DNA from: Sphingomonas natans
GTDB taxonomy: Bacteria; Pseudomonadota; Alphaproteobacteria; Sphingomonadales; Sphingomonadaceae
Reading direction: 5' to 3'
NCBI RefSeq assembly: GCF_030546695.1
Contig: NZ_JAUOTP010000011.1
Span: 1-64,000 of the forward strand
DNA: 64,000 bases
Shown: piece after piece, positions 28,295-36,676 of the stretch
Layout: every line of letters begins with the position of its first letter
Position numbering within the stretch: the stretch's first letter is position 1
Made by a program: the position numbers and the translations under genes
Notes under the pieces: model-generated
Told to the model about the DNA's origin: nothing
Seen by the model: only the letters and a program-made list of their open reading frames with translations
Databases searched by the model: none

Positions 28295-28513
28295 ATGAAT
28301 ATCCTGTCCGTGCTCATCGGCCTCATCACGCTGCCGGCCGCGCTGATCGCCTTCCTGCCGCTGCTTGGCTGGATGTACTGGCTGATCGTGCCCGTGGCGG
28401 TCGTCGGGCTCGTCTTCGGCCTGCTCTCGCGCCACGGCGCGGGTCGCGCACTGAACCTCGTGGTGATCATCGTCGGCATCGTCCGCCTCTCGATCGGCCA
28501 CGGTATCATCTAA
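28295..28513 (+). CDS. Small hydrophobic membrane protein, unknown
   Basis: A 72-residue protein beginning MNILSVLIGLITLPAALIAF, with three hydrophobic helices, a conserved-looking GWMYWLIVP and a C-terminal SIGHGII. Small proteins of this kind are common in sphingomonads, but I do not know a function. An in-frame start at 28142 would be implausible, overlapping the divergent gene. The ribosome binding site is poor. A long inverted repeat follows directly. Confidence 0.6.
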   Translation: MNILSVLIGLITLPAALIAFLPLLGWMYWLIVPVAVVGLVFGLLSRHGAGRALNLVVIIVGIVRLSIGHGII

Positions 28514-28517
28514 GCGC

Positions 28518-28593
28518 CGCACCGGCCCGCCCCCACCCGACCTCCCACAGCGTAATCTGATTGGGAGGTCGGGTGGGGGTGCGGGCCGGTGCG
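28518..28593. repeat. Long GC-rich inverted repeat (family G)
   Basis: The left arm (28518-28547, starting CGCACCGGCCCGCCCCCACC) pairs with the right arm (28562-28593, ending GGGTGCGGGCCGGTGCG) over about 30 bp with one bulged base and a 14-base A/T-richer loop. It lies between the convergent small membrane protein gene and flagellin and would fold very stably in RNA from either strand. Confidence 0.85.
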
Positions 28594-28602
28594 GCCTATC
28601 AA

Positions 28603-28647
28603 GCAAAAAGTAAGCCCCCGGCGCCGAGGGGAGGGAGCGCCGGGGGC
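28603..28647 (-). terminator. Intrinsic terminator of flagellin
   Basis: GCCCCCGGCGC (28614-28624) pairs with GCGCCGGGGGC (28637-28647). Read leftward from the flagellin stop, the stem is followed by TTACTTTTTGC, a usable U-tract. It is 29 bp after the flagellin stop codon. Confidence 0.85.
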
Positions 28648-28675
28648 TTTGGTTCGCCCGAAGGTTAGTCGGGGC

Positions 28676-30637
28676 TTACCCGCGCAGGAGGCTCAGAACG
28701 TTCTGGCCGCTCTGATTGGCCTGAGCCAGCATCGCCGTGGCAGCCTGCGAGAGGATCTGCGACTTGGCGAGGTTGGTCGTTTCCGCCGAGAAGTCCGCAT
28801 CCTCGATCCGCGAACGGGCATCTTCGAGGTTGGTGGAGGTCGTCGACAGATTGTTGACGGTCACCTGCAGGCGGTTCTGGATCGCACCGAGATCACCGCG
28901 GCTCTGCGACACCTTGTCGAGGGCCTTGTCGATCACGGTCATCGCGCCGGAAGCCGAAGCCTGGGTAGCGATCGAGAGCGAGCCGGCGACGAAGTCACCC
29001 GAGCCACCCTGGTTGGCAAAGCCCACCTTGGCCAGCGAGGCCGTGGAGCCCTCGACCTTGATGTCCGCGCCGGCGTCCGACTTCAGCGAGATGCGGCCGT
29101 GGAAGGACGCAGCCGTCGAGAAGGTGGTCACCGCAGCCGAGCCGTCGTCGGTCGAAGCGGAGAGCGTGAGGCCCGCCGTGCCTTCCTTGATGGCGATGTC
29201 GTTGCCGCCGTCGGAGCTCAGGATCAGGTTGCCCGAGGTGTCCGTCGAAGCGACGACGCCGGAGATGCCCGCCGCGTTGATGTTCTTCACCACGTCGGAG
29301 ATCGACATGCCAACCACACCGTCCGCGTCGGACAGGGTCACCGTGGCGCCGTTGATCTGGATCGTGGCGGCAGCCGCGATCTTCGAGGCATCCAGCTGAG
29401 CCGTGACGGTCGTCTTGGCGCTGGCCGAAACCCCCGACTGGCCGGTAACGGCGTTGATTGCAGCGGCCTTGGAAGCAGCCGAGGCATCGCTGGAGGCACC
29501 GACGGTGACGCCGTTGATCTTCAGATCGTCGCTCGAGAGGAGCGCGGTGCCGTTACCGGCGCCGCCGACGACGGTGGAGCCGTCCGACATCTCGTTCAGG
29601 CCCATCGCCAGGAAGTCGGCATGCGTGCCGGCCGTGCCGCGGGTGACCTTGATGTCGCTGCCATCCGCGCTGTTGAGCGCCACGAAGCCATGATAGGTGC
29701 CCGTGGTAAAGCCCGCTGCGCCCGGAGCCGAGCCGGCGATGACGATGTCGGCACCGGTGTCGTTCGAGAGCGCGATCGTGCCGTCGCCGTTCAGCTTGGC
29801 GGTGACGCCGGCGACATCGCGGTTGATGTTCTTGACGATCTCCGCACCGTTGGCACCGGTGACGGTCGTGCCGCCGATCGTCAGCTGGCCGGAGGTGACG
29901 CCGCTCGACGAGACCGCACCGCTGGTCAGCGTGTTATAGGCGGTTGCCGAGACGCCGGTCTGGCCGGTGTTCGTGTTGATCGCCGTGGCGAGCGCTGCGG
30001 CCGTGTCGGCGGTCGGGGCGGTGACGAAAGCGTTCTTGCCGTTGAGCAGGATGTCGCTGGCCGCCATCGTCGTCAGCGCCGTGCCGGTGCGGCCCGTCGT
30101 GACCTGGCCATCGACCTTGTAGCCGTTCAGGCCCAGCGAGTCGGCCGAGGTGTTGACCATCTTGATCGAGACCTGGTCCGAAGCGTTCGTGCCCGTCTGC
30201 AGGTTGATCGCCTTGGCCGAACCGTCCAGCAGCGCGATGCCGTTGAAGTTGGTCGTCTTGGAGATGTTGTCGACTTCCGAGACGAGCTGCGAGAGCTCGT
30301 TCTGGAGGCTGCCGCGATCCGTGTCGGAAAGCGTGCCGTTGGCGGACTGAACAGCCAGTTCCTTCATGCGCTGAAGCATGTTGGTGACCTGGCCGAGCGC
30401 GCCTTCCGCAGTCTGCGCCATCGAGATGCCGTCGTTCGCATTGCGGACCGCAACCGCCAGACCGCGGACCGTGCTGGTCATGCGGCTGGAGATGGCGAGG
30501 CCGGCGGCGTCGTCCTTGGCGGAGTTGATGCGCTTGCCGGTCGACAGGCGCTCCATGGCAGTCGCGCTCATGGCCGAGGCGGTGTTCGTACCCGCCTGGG
30601 CCCGGAGCGCCGCGATGTTGGTATTGATCACAGTCAC
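28676..30637 (-). CDS. fliC: Flagellin, very large form
   Basis: The 653-residue filament subunit. The N-terminal D0/D1 region ([13 protein letters not shown] ... [14 protein letters not shown] ... [19 protein letters not shown]) and the C-terminal region ([40 protein letters not shown]) are canonical. Alphaproteobacterial flagellins are often under 300 residues; here the middle is greatly expanded. Two modules of about 140-150 residues share the pattern AINxxTGQxGVSA, KNIN, gxDIxI, and YHG/FHG followed by GxDIKV, like duplicated flagellin IN motifs. The start is GTG 30637 with AAGGAA 8 bases upstream. Monocistronic, with its own terminator and a sigma-28-like promoter. Confidence 0.96.
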   Translation of the reverse strand: MTVINTNIAALRAQAGTNTASAMSATAMERLSTGKRINSAKDDAAGLAISSRMTSTVRGLAVAVRNANDGISMAQTAEGALGQVTNMLQRMKELAVQSANGTLSDTDRGSLQNELSQLVSEVDNISKTTNFNGIALLDGSAKAINLQTGTNASDQVSIKMVNTSADSLGLNGYKVDGQVTTGRTGTALTTMAASDILLNGKNAFVTAPTADTAAALATAINTNTGQTGVSATAYNTLTSGAVSSSGVTSGQLTIGGTTVTGANGAEIVKNINRDVAGVTAKLNGDGTIALSNDTGADIVIAGSAPGAAGFTTGTYHGFVALNSADGSDIKVTRGTAGTHADFLAMGLNEMSDGSTVVGGAGNGTALLSSDDLKINGVTVGASSDASAASKAAAINAVTGQSGVSASAKTTVTAQLDASKIAAAATIQINGATVTLSDADGVVGMSISDVVKNINAAGISGVVASTDTSGNLILSSDGGNDIAIKEGTAGLTLSASTDDGSAAVTTFSTAASFHGRISLKSDAGADIKVEGSTASLAKVGFANQGGSGDFVAGSLSIATQASASGAMTVIDKALDKVSQSRGDLGAIQNRLQVTVNNLSTTSTNLEDARSRIEDADFSAETTNLAKSQILSQAATAMLAQANQSGQNVLSLLRG

Positions 30638-30705
30638 AGGTTGGTTCCTTTCCCCGCTTAATCCCAGGCGTCGGACTGGGGGGTCCTTTGCCGCCTCGAA
30701 ACCGG

Positions 30706-30732
30706 ATAACGACCGTCGTCGCCGGGGCTTTA
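30706..30732 (-). promoter_or_regulatory. Possible sigma-28 flagellin promoter
   Basis: On the minus strand TAAAGCCC, 11 bases, GTCGTTAT compares with the sigma-28 pattern TAAAGTTT-N11-GCCGATAA (5 of 8 matches in each box, exact spacing). It would start transcription about 60 bases before the flagellin GTG. No -24/-12 element was found in this gap. Confidence 0.45.
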
Positions 30733-30849
30733 ACCAGATTATTTTCGGGGGAGGCCGCGGAGGCCGAAAAGCGCGGTTCTTTCGCGCTCACACACGGGGC
30801 GCGGGCCGCGCGCTCCCGTGACACGCGGGTGCCTTTAAGGATTTGATAG

Positions 30850-30911
30850 TTAATTCGGGCGTAACCAGCCTTCACGAGAGGTGAACAGCACTTCTCGGAA
30901 ATGTTCACGAG
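30850..30911 (+). promoter_or_regulatory. Possible control region of the fliE operon
   Basis: The 70 bp before the activator gene hold TTAA-N7-GTAAC (30850-30865), one mismatch from the CtrA box TTAA-N7-TTAAC. They also hold TTCAC-GAGAG-GTGAA (30871-30885), a perfect 5-5-5 inverted repeat, and a second TTCACGAG at 30904-30911. The repeated TTCACGAG suggests a bound regulator. No -24/-12 promoter is present, consistent with an early-class flagellar operon. Confidence 0.35.
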
Positions 30912-30922
30912 GGCTGTAGCGG

Positions 30923-32191
30923 ATGACCGAGACAGGGTTGAGCGAGGGCGCGGCGAAGGCCAATCCGATGCTGGCGGCATGGCTGGCAGGCGTCGGACTG
31001 GCGGTGCCGCGCATCGATGCGACGGCGCCGGCCGGCCGCGACGCGATCCGCATCCTCGACACGGCTGAGCGCGCGCACGCCCGCTACCGCGACCTGATCG
31101 TCACGATCGCGGACGGCGAGCCCTCCTATCAGCCCGCCAGCAACGGCCTTCCGGCCGAGATCCGCTTCGGCATGAACGACGCCGCCTTCGGCCACGCGCT
31201 GATCGCCGAGCTCGTCCGCCCTGCTTATCGCCCCGCCGCCGGCGAGCCGGAAAGCGCCGCGTTTCTCACGCTTTCCGCCCGCATCGCCAAGAGCGACGCG
31301 ACCGTGCTCGTGCTCGGCGAGACGGGTACCGGCAAGGAGGGCATTGCCCGTTTCATCCACGCGACATCCAAGCGCGCCGACGGTCCGTTCGTCGCGGTCA
31401 ATTGTGCCGCGCTGCCCGATACGATGCTGGAAGCGATGCTGTTCGGCCACGCCAAGGGCGCCTTCACCGGCGCCGCCGGCGCATCCGAGGGCCTGTTCCG
31501 CGCCGCTGACGGCGGCACGCTGCTCCTCGACGAGGTCGCCGAGCTGCCGCTGCCGCTGCAGGCCAAACTGCTCCGCGCGCTCCAGGAGCGCGAAGTGCTC
31601 CCGGTCGGCGCGACCAAGCCGATCCCGGTTAACGTCCGTGTCGTCGCCGCCGCCAACCGCGAGCTCGCCGAGGAAGTCGCCGAAGGCCGCTTCCGCGCCG
31701 ATCTCTACTGGCGCCTGAACGTCATGCCGCTGATGCTGAAGCCGCTCTCGCAGCGCCGCCTCGACGTCCGCGCGATCACCGCCACGCTGATGCTCCGCCA
31801 TCTCGAAGCGGGCGAGACTTTCCCCTGGCCGACCAACGCCGCGCTCGATCGCCTGATGGCGCATGGCTGGCCCGGCAATGTCCGCGAGCTGGAAAATGTT
31901 CTCCAACGCGCGATGCTGCTCCGCCGCGGCGACCGCATCGAGGCCGACGATCTCGCGATCGAGGCCGGCACGCTCGCCGCCTGCCAGCAGGTCCGCGCGC
32001 AGCCGTCGCAGCAGCGCGCCGCCAACGGCCCGATCCGCCTCGCCGAGGCGGCCCGTCATTCGGAAGCCGCCGCGATCGAGGAAGCTCTGGATGCGTGCAA
32101 CGGCCACCGCCTGCGCGCAGCCGAACGGCTCGGCATCAGCGAACGCACGTTGCGCTATCGGCTCGCCGATCTGCGCCGGCAGGCGGCGTGA
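30923..32191 (+). CDS. flbD: FlbD-like sigma-54-dependent flagellar activator
   Basis: A 422-residue bacterial enhancer-binding protein. The AAA+ domain has Walker A GETGTGKE (132-139), the sigma-54-contacting GAFTGA (179-184), GTLLLDEVAELP (Walker B) and GWPGNVRELENVLQRA. The C-terminal Fis-type helix-turn-helix is NGHRLRAAERLGISERTLRYRL. The first 105 residues are not a normal receiver and show no phospho-acceptor Asp in context, as in diverged FlbD/FleQ proteins. It heads the fliE-R run, with fliE 10 bp downstream. It probably drives the -24/-12 promoter at 63,484. The name flbD is by family and position. Confidence 0.85.
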   Translation: MTETGLSEGAAKANPMLAAWLAGVGLAVPRIDATAPAGRDAIRILDTAERAHARYRDLIVTIADGEPSYQPASNGLPAEIRFGMNDAAFGHALIAELVRPAYRPAAGEPESAAFLTLSARIAKSDATVLVLGETGTGKEGIARFIHATSKRADGPFVAVNCAALPDTMLEAMLFGHAKGAFTGAAGASEGLFRAADGGTLLLDEVAELPLPLQAKLLRALQEREVLPVGATKPIPVNVRVVAAANRELAEEVAEGRFRADLYWRLNVMPLMLKPLSQRRLDVRAITATLMLRHLEAGETFPWPTNAALDRLMAHGWPGNVRELENVLQRAMLLRRGDRIEADDLAIEAGTLAACQQVRAQPSQQRAANGPIRLAEAARHSEAAAIEEALDACNGHRLRAAERLGISERTLRYRLADLRRQAA

Positions 32192-32201
32192 GGGCTGAGC
32201 A

Positions 32202-32561
32202 ATGACCGCCATCACCCCATCCAGCCTGCTCGCGATGCGCTCGGCGATCCTGCAGCAGAACAGCGCGCTGCAGAAGGCGGCGGGCTCGGCCGGCGTCGGC
32301 GGCGCATCGCCAATCGACGGCGTCAAGCCGACGACCGATGCGACCAGCTTCGCCGGTGCGATGAAGAGCGCGCTCGAGCAGGTCAACGGCCTCCAGGCCA
32401 ATGCCGAGACCGCGACCACCTCGTACGAGCGCGGCGAGACCACGGACATCGCCCAGGTCATGCTCGCGCGCGAACATGCCTCGGTCGGCTTCCAGGCGAC
32501 CCTGCAAGTCAGAAACAAACTCCTGTCCGCCTATAAGGACATCATGAGCATGCCGGTTTGA
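32202..32561 (+). CDS. fliE: Flagellar hook-basal body complex protein FliE
   Basis: A 119-residue adaptor that joins the MS ring to the rod and is exported by the flagellar secretion apparatus. The C-terminal half has the family pattern SFAGAMKSALEQVNGLQANAET ... DIAQVMLAREHASVGFQATLQVRNKLLSAY. The N-terminal part is Ala/Ser-rich and low complexity. It starts 10 bp after the activator gene and ends 1 base before fliF, in the usual fliE-fliF-fliG order. Confidence 0.94.
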   Translation: MTAITPSSLLAMRSAILQQNSALQKAAGSAGVGGASPIDGVKPTTDATSFAGAMKSALEQVNGLQANAETATTSYERGETTDIAQVMLAREHASVGFQATLQVRNKLLSAYKDIMSMPV

Positions 32562-32562
32562 T

Positions 32563-34368
32563 ATGAGTGACGCAGCAACCCTCCCCGTCGCGGCCTCGTC
32601 GCGCCTTCCCGCCGCTTTGCCCACGGGCAATGTTCTGGAGCGGATCCGCAGCTTCACGCGCCAGCCGGCCGTGGCCAAGAGCCTGCCTGCCGTCGGCCTG
32701 ATCGCCGCGCTGGCGATCGCCTTTGCCGCGTGGATGACGTTTGCGACCGGCCCCCAGCAAAGCCTCTTCTCGGGTCTCGGCGATGCCGACAAGGCCGCCG
32801 TCGCCGATCAGCTGACCAGCGCGGGGATCAAATATTCGATCGATCGCTCGACGGGTGCGGTCACCGTCTCGGAAGGCGATTATTATCGCGCCAAGATGCT
32901 GCTCGCGCAGGCCGGCCTGCCCAAGAGCGCGCCCGATGGCGACAGCGTGCTCGCTTCGCTGCCGATGGGTGCGAGCCGCGCGCTCGAGGGCGAGCGCGTC
33001 CGCGGTGCCCGCGAAATGGATCTCGCCCGCACGATCGAGGCGATCGACGCCGTCGAGAGCGCCAAGGTTCACCTCGCCGTCGAGCAGCAGAGCGTGTTTG
33101 TCCGTGACGCGGCCCCGGCCAGCGCCTCGGTCATGCTGCGCCTCCGCCAGGGCCGTGCGCTCTCGGACGGTCAGGTACAGGCGATTGTCAATCTGGTCGC
33201 CACCTCTGTGCCCGGCCTCTCGCCCGATCATGTCTCGGTCGTCGATCAGGCGGGGCATCTGCTGTCGCGCCAGGGCGGCGACGGCGGCGGCGATCGCCAG
33301 CTGGAGCTGCAGCAGCGCACGGAGCAGGGCTATCGCGACGCGATCACCAAGCTGCTGACCCCGCTCGTCGGCGCCGACGGCTTCACCGCCGAGGTCCATA
33401 CCGATCTGGATTTCGCCGAAGTGCAGGCGACGCGCGAAAGCTATCCGAAGGACACGGCCGTCATCAAGGCCGAAGCCGGCGGCTGGAACAAGGATCAGGC
33501 CGGCGCCGCGGGCCAGGCTGGCGGCATCCCCGGCGCGATCGCAAATCAGCCGCCGACGACGGCGCAGGTCACCGCGACTCCGCCGGCGCAGGTCCAGCCG
33601 AACGGCGCGGTCGGCGCCCAGCCCGGCACCACCGCCGCGGCCGACGGCGGCAAGACCAGCGAAACCTACAATCGCACCTTCGAGCTCGGCCGCGAGGTTT
33701 CGGTCACGCGCAACCCGACCGGCACGATCAAGCGGCTGTCGGTTGCGGTCGCGCTCAAGCAGGGCGCCAAGCCGCGCAGCGTCGCGGAGCTTGCCCAGAT
33801 CGAGCAGCTCGTGAAGGGCGCGGTCGGCTTCGACACGACCCGCGGCGATCAGTTCGCGCTGTCCAGCCGCGCCTTCGCCGATGTCGCTGCCGATAGCTCC
33901 GCCGCCAAATGGTATGAGGCGTCGTGGGTCGGCATCGCCGCCCGCAATGGCTCGGCCCTGCTGATCGCGCTCCTTGCCTTCTTCGGCATCGCCAAGCCGC
34001 TGATGAAGAAGCGCGGCGCGGCCAGCGCCAGCGGATCGGCCTCGGGCTCCTATGCCGGCGGCTCGGGCAGCAGCAGCGGAGCCGGCAGTTCTGCAGGCGG
34101 CCTTCGCGGTGGCGGGACGGGCTCGAGCGCCGATGCGGGCGTGCCGCCCAGCCCCGAAATCCAGCGCGAGATCGCCGCCGCCATCGCCTCCGAGGCGGTC
34201 GCCGATCCCAGCCGCCCCGTCACGCTCGACATGATCGAGGCGGCACCTGGCTACACTGATCGCGCTACGCTCATCCGCAATTTCGTCCGCCAGGATCCGG
34301 CCCGCGCCGCCCTGGTCGTCCGTGACCTCATCCGGGCCGACATGCCCGGCGCCGCGCAGAACGGATAA
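32563..34368 (+). CDS. fliF: Flagellar MS-ring protein FliF
   Basis: A 601-residue inner-membrane ring subunit. Two membrane helices (about residues 44-63 and 465-480) enclose the periplasmic ring-building domains, with QQSLFSGLGDADKAAVADQL, ARTIEAIDAVESAKVHLA and the later ELGREVSVTRNPTGTIKRLSVAV. After the second helix the cytoplasmic tail has a Ser/Gly-rich linker (GSGSSSGAGSSAGG) and ends with the FliG-binding region TLIRNFVRQDPARAALVVRDLI. A Pro/Ala/Gln-rich insert at about 330-360 interrupts the β-collar region, as is common. Confidence 0.96.
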   Translation: MSDAATLPVAASSRLPAALPTGNVLERIRSFTRQPAVAKSLPAVGLIAALAIAFAAWMTFATGPQQSLFSGLGDADKAAVADQLTSAGIKYSIDRSTGAVTVSEGDYYRAKMLLAQAGLPKSAPDGDSVLASLPMGASRALEGERVRGAREMDLARTIEAIDAVESAKVHLAVEQQSVFVRDAAPASASVMLRLRQGRALSDGQVQAIVNLVATSVPGLSPDHVSVVDQAGHLLSRQGGDGGGDRQLELQQRTEQGYRDAITKLLTPLVGADGFTAEVHTDLDFAEVQATRESYPKDTAVIKAEAGGWNKDQAGAAGQAGGIPGAIANQPPTTAQVTATPPAQVQPNGAVGAQPGTTAAADGGKTSETYNRTFELGREVSVTRNPTGTIKRLSVAVALKQGAKPRSVAELAQIEQLVKGAVGFDTTRGDQFALSSRAFADVAADSSAAKWYEASWVGIAARNGSALLIALLAFFGIAKPLMKKRGAASASGSASGSYAGGSGSSSGAGSSAGGLRGGGTGSSADAGVPPSPEIQREIAAAIASEAVADPSRPVTLDMIEAAPGYTDRATLIRNFVRQDPARAALVVRDLIRADMPGAAQNG

Positions 34369-34373
34369 AGACG

Positions 34374-35399
34374 ATGGCCGATATTACCGAGACGAGCGCC
34401 ACCGGCGCGATCCCGACCGGCAGCCAGGCCGCCGCGATCCTGCTGATGCTGCTGGGCGAGCAGGAAGCCGCCGAAGTGCTCGGCCGGCTCGATCCGCCCG
34501 AGGTCGAACATCTCGGCGGCGCGATGTTCACCGTCGCCGACGTCTCGGAGCGCGAAGTGAACGGCGTGCTCGACGAATTCGTCAACCGCGCCAAGAGCCG
34601 CACGACGATCGGCTATGCGGCCGATCTGCAGATCCGCGGCATGATGGAGCGCGCGCTCGGCCCCGAGCGCGCCGGCACGATCCTCGACCGAATCACCCCG
34701 GCGACGCGCGGGCCTTCCCTCGATGCGCTCAAATGGATGGATCCGGTAACGATCGCGCTGCTGATCGAGAACGAGCATCCGCAGCTCATCGCGGTCGTGC
34801 TCGCGCATCTCGAGCCGCCGATCGCCGCCGACGTGCTCCAGCAGATGCCCGAAGAGATCCAGCCGCAGCTGATCCACCGCGTCGCCACTTTGGGGCCGAT
34901 CAGCTCGGAGGCGCTGCAGGATGTCGAGCGCCTGCTGCTCCGCCCCGTCTCGCAGCCCAAGTCCGGCGCCGCGACGCGTCGCGGCGGCACCAGCGAGGCC
35001 GCGCAGATCGTCAACAACAGCCGCAAGGCGGCCGAGAGCCGCATCCTGAAGGCGCTGCAGAAGCTCGACAAGAATCTGGCGCGCACGATCGAGGACGAGA
35101 TGTTCGTCTTCGACAATCTCAACGCGCTCGACGACAAGAGCCTCGGCACGCTGCTGCGCACGGTCGACAGCGACATCCTCGTCGTCGCGCTCAAGGGCGC
35201 CGAAGAACGGCTCAAGGGCAAGATGTTCGGCTGCATGTCCAGCCGCGCCGCGCAATCGATCCAGGATTCGATCGCTGATCGCGGGCCGATGCGCCTCGCC
35301 GAAGTGCAGGAGGCGCAGAAGGAGATGCTCTCGATCGCCCGCCGCCTCGCCAGCGAAGGCACGATCAACCTTGGCGGCAAGGACGATGATTATGTCTGA
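34374..35399 (+). CDS. fliG: Flagellar motor switch protein FliG
   Basis: A 341-residue rotor protein of the C ring. The N-terminal FliF-binding part (AAILLMLLGEQEAAEVLGRLDPPEVEHLG), middle domain (EHPQLIAVVLAHLEPPIAADVLQQMPE) and C-terminal torque domain are present. The charged torque helix reads LRTVDSDILVVALKGAEERLKGKMFGCMSSRAAQSIQDSI in segments, keeping conserved Asp/Arg residues. It starts 5 bp after fliF, and the fliH start lies inside its last codons. Confidence 0.96.
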   Translation: MADITETSATGAIPTGSQAAAILLMLLGEQEAAEVLGRLDPPEVEHLGGAMFTVADVSEREVNGVLDEFVNRAKSRTTIGYAADLQIRGMMERALGPERAGTILDRITPATRGPSLDALKWMDPVTIALLIENEHPQLIAVVLAHLEPPIAADVLQQMPEEIQPQLIHRVATLGPISSEALQDVERLLLRPVSQPKSGAATRRGGTSEAAQIVNNSRKAAESRILKALQKLDKNLARTIEDEMFVFDNLNALDDKSLGTLLRTVDSDILVVALKGAEERLKGKMFGCMSSRAAQSIQDSIADRGPMRLAEVQEAQKEMLSIARRLASEGTINLGGKDDDYV

Positions 35400-36051
35400 T
35401 ATGTCGGGCCATTGGGCCAAGGGCATTTTCGCCGACGCGCCCGCCGTCCCCGTCTGGACGCGCCCCGCGCCCGCGCGCTTCACCGCGAACCCCACGGGCG
35501 GCGGCACCGGCTTTTCGGCTTGGGCCAGCGATGCTGGCACGGATCAACCCCAAGCCGCGGGCGCCGCGATCAACGACAGCGAGGCGCAGCGCGCCGAGGC
35601 CTATGCGGTCGGCTTCGACGAAGGCCATCGCACCGCGCTCGCCGCGCTGGAGAGCGAGCAGGCCGCCTTCGACCGACTTGCCACCGCGCTCGCGGGCGTA
35701 CAGGCCGAGCCACCCGCCGATCTCGCGCGCTTGCTGTCCGAGACCGTCTCGCGGCTCGTCCGCCAGGTGGTGGGCGAATGCGCCGCGGTCGATACCGATC
35801 TGCTCGCCGAGCGCACGCATGCGGTCGCCGCCCTCATCACCGAGGATGGCGCGCCCGCGCGGCTGCGTCTCAACCCCGCCGATCTCTCCCGCATCGACGG
35901 GCTGCGCCCCGATCTGAAACTCATCGCCGATCCGTCGATCCCCGAAGGCTCGGTCGTCGCCGAGACGGCCAGCGGCTGGGTCGAGGACGGTCCCGCGATC
36001 CGCCTCGAGAAATTGCGTGGGCTGCTCGATCAGCTAAGCACGCGCCGCTGA
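35392..36051 (+). CDS. fliH: Flagellar assembly protein FliH
   Basis: A 219-residue protein that binds the export ATPase FliI and docks it at the C ring. The N-terminal 80 residues are Pro/Ala/Gly-rich; a helix with EAQRAEAYAVGFDEGHRTALAALES follows, then the conserved C-terminal part (LSRLVRQVVGECAAV, RLRLNPADLSRIDGL, SIPEGSVVAETASGWVEDGPAIRLEKL). ATG 35392 is chosen because AAGGA lies 8 bases upstream and it overlaps the fliG stop; alternatives at 35386 and 35401 are possible. Similarity is moderate, but position and C-terminal pattern support it. Confidence 0.88.
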   Translation: MSDMSGHWAKGIFADAPAVPVWTRPAPARFTANPTGGGTGFSAWASDAGTDQPQAAGAAINDSEAQRAEAYAVGFDEGHRTALAALESEQAAFDRLATALAGVQAEPPADLARLLSETVSRLVRQVVGECAAVDTDLLAERTHAVAALITEDGAPARLRLNPADLSRIDGLRPDLKLIADPSIPEGSVVAETASGWVEDGPAIRLEKLRGLLDQLSTRR

Positions 36052-36070
36052 GGGCGCACACGCGGCGCGT

Positions 36071-36490
36071 CTACTGAATCGCGAGGCGGGCAGCCTCCCG
36101 GACGAGGACCGTATGCTGGTAGCGGTTCAGGCTTCGCGCCTGCCCGTTCACGGTATTAGCGATCGGAACAGCCCTGATCTCGCCCGATACCGTCACCGTC
36201 TTGCCGATGAGGGCGACTTCCGGCTTGGCGCCGAGACGCTTCTCCAATGTCTTCGCGGCCGAAGGCGTGAGATGGAACGTCACGTCGTCTGGCGAGCGAT
36301 AATCGACCGACGAATTCAAGTACAGGGCATAGGGGGTCCGCTCGGCGGCGGCGACTTTCATCTTGAAGGTGCCGGGGCTGCCCCGTTCCCGGTGGACATC
36401 CGCCAGCGCGATCGCATCGGCCGGCTCCAGCAATCTCGTGTCCGCGTCAGCACCGCCCGCTGCCAGCAACAGGAAAAACAAGGGGATCAT
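36071..36490 (-). CDS. Exported protein of unknown function inside the flagellar run
   Basis: A 139-residue protein transcribed against the flagellar genes. A signal peptide (MIPLFFLLLAAGGADA) is followed by a 120-residue mature part with RLLEPADAIALADVH, YALYLNSSVDYRSPDDVTFHL and IGKTVTVSGEIRAVPI, suggesting a small β-barrel (OB-like), but I cannot name the family. GGAGA lies 6-7 bases before the ATG, and the length and signal peptide make it a believable gene. It splits fliH from fliI, so fliI needs its own promoter or readthrough. Confidence 0.65.
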   Translation of the reverse strand: MIPLFFLLLAAGGADADTRLLEPADAIALADVHRERGSPGTFKMKVAAAERTPYALYLNSSVDYRSPDDVTFHLTPSAAKTLEKRLGAKPEVALIGKTVTVSGEIRAVPIANTVNGQARSLNRYQHTVLVREAARLAIQ

Positions 36491-36635
36491 GGCCGTTCTC
36501 CGCGAGCGAACGACCAATCCTAACGATCGCCCGAGTGCGGATCAACGGCCGTCATATGCCGCGCGACCTTGATCCGATGGCGCGCGAGACCGCAGTCCCG
36601 ATCGGCGACGAGTCGCCCGGAATGGCTAACCGGCC

Positions 36636-36655
36636 TTAACCATCCTTTTAAGGAT
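36636..36655 (+). promoter_or_regulatory. CtrA-like half-site and small inverted repeat before fliI
   Basis: TTAACCAT (36636-36643) is a perfect match to the CtrA half-site, followed by a second TTAA after 8 bases, one more than the ideal spacing. The overlapping ATCCTT-TT-AAGGAT (36642-36655) is an inverted repeat. fliI begins 22 bp later, so a local promoter for fliI-R here is reasonable. Confidence 0.35.
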
Positions 36656-36676
36656 TGCGGTCCAAAGCGGCGCCGC

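Noticed and set aside
28589-30661. 690-codon plus-strand frame opposite flagellin
   Set aside because: Arg/Asp/Gly-rich shadow of the flagellin gene, whose termini are unmistakable on the other strand.
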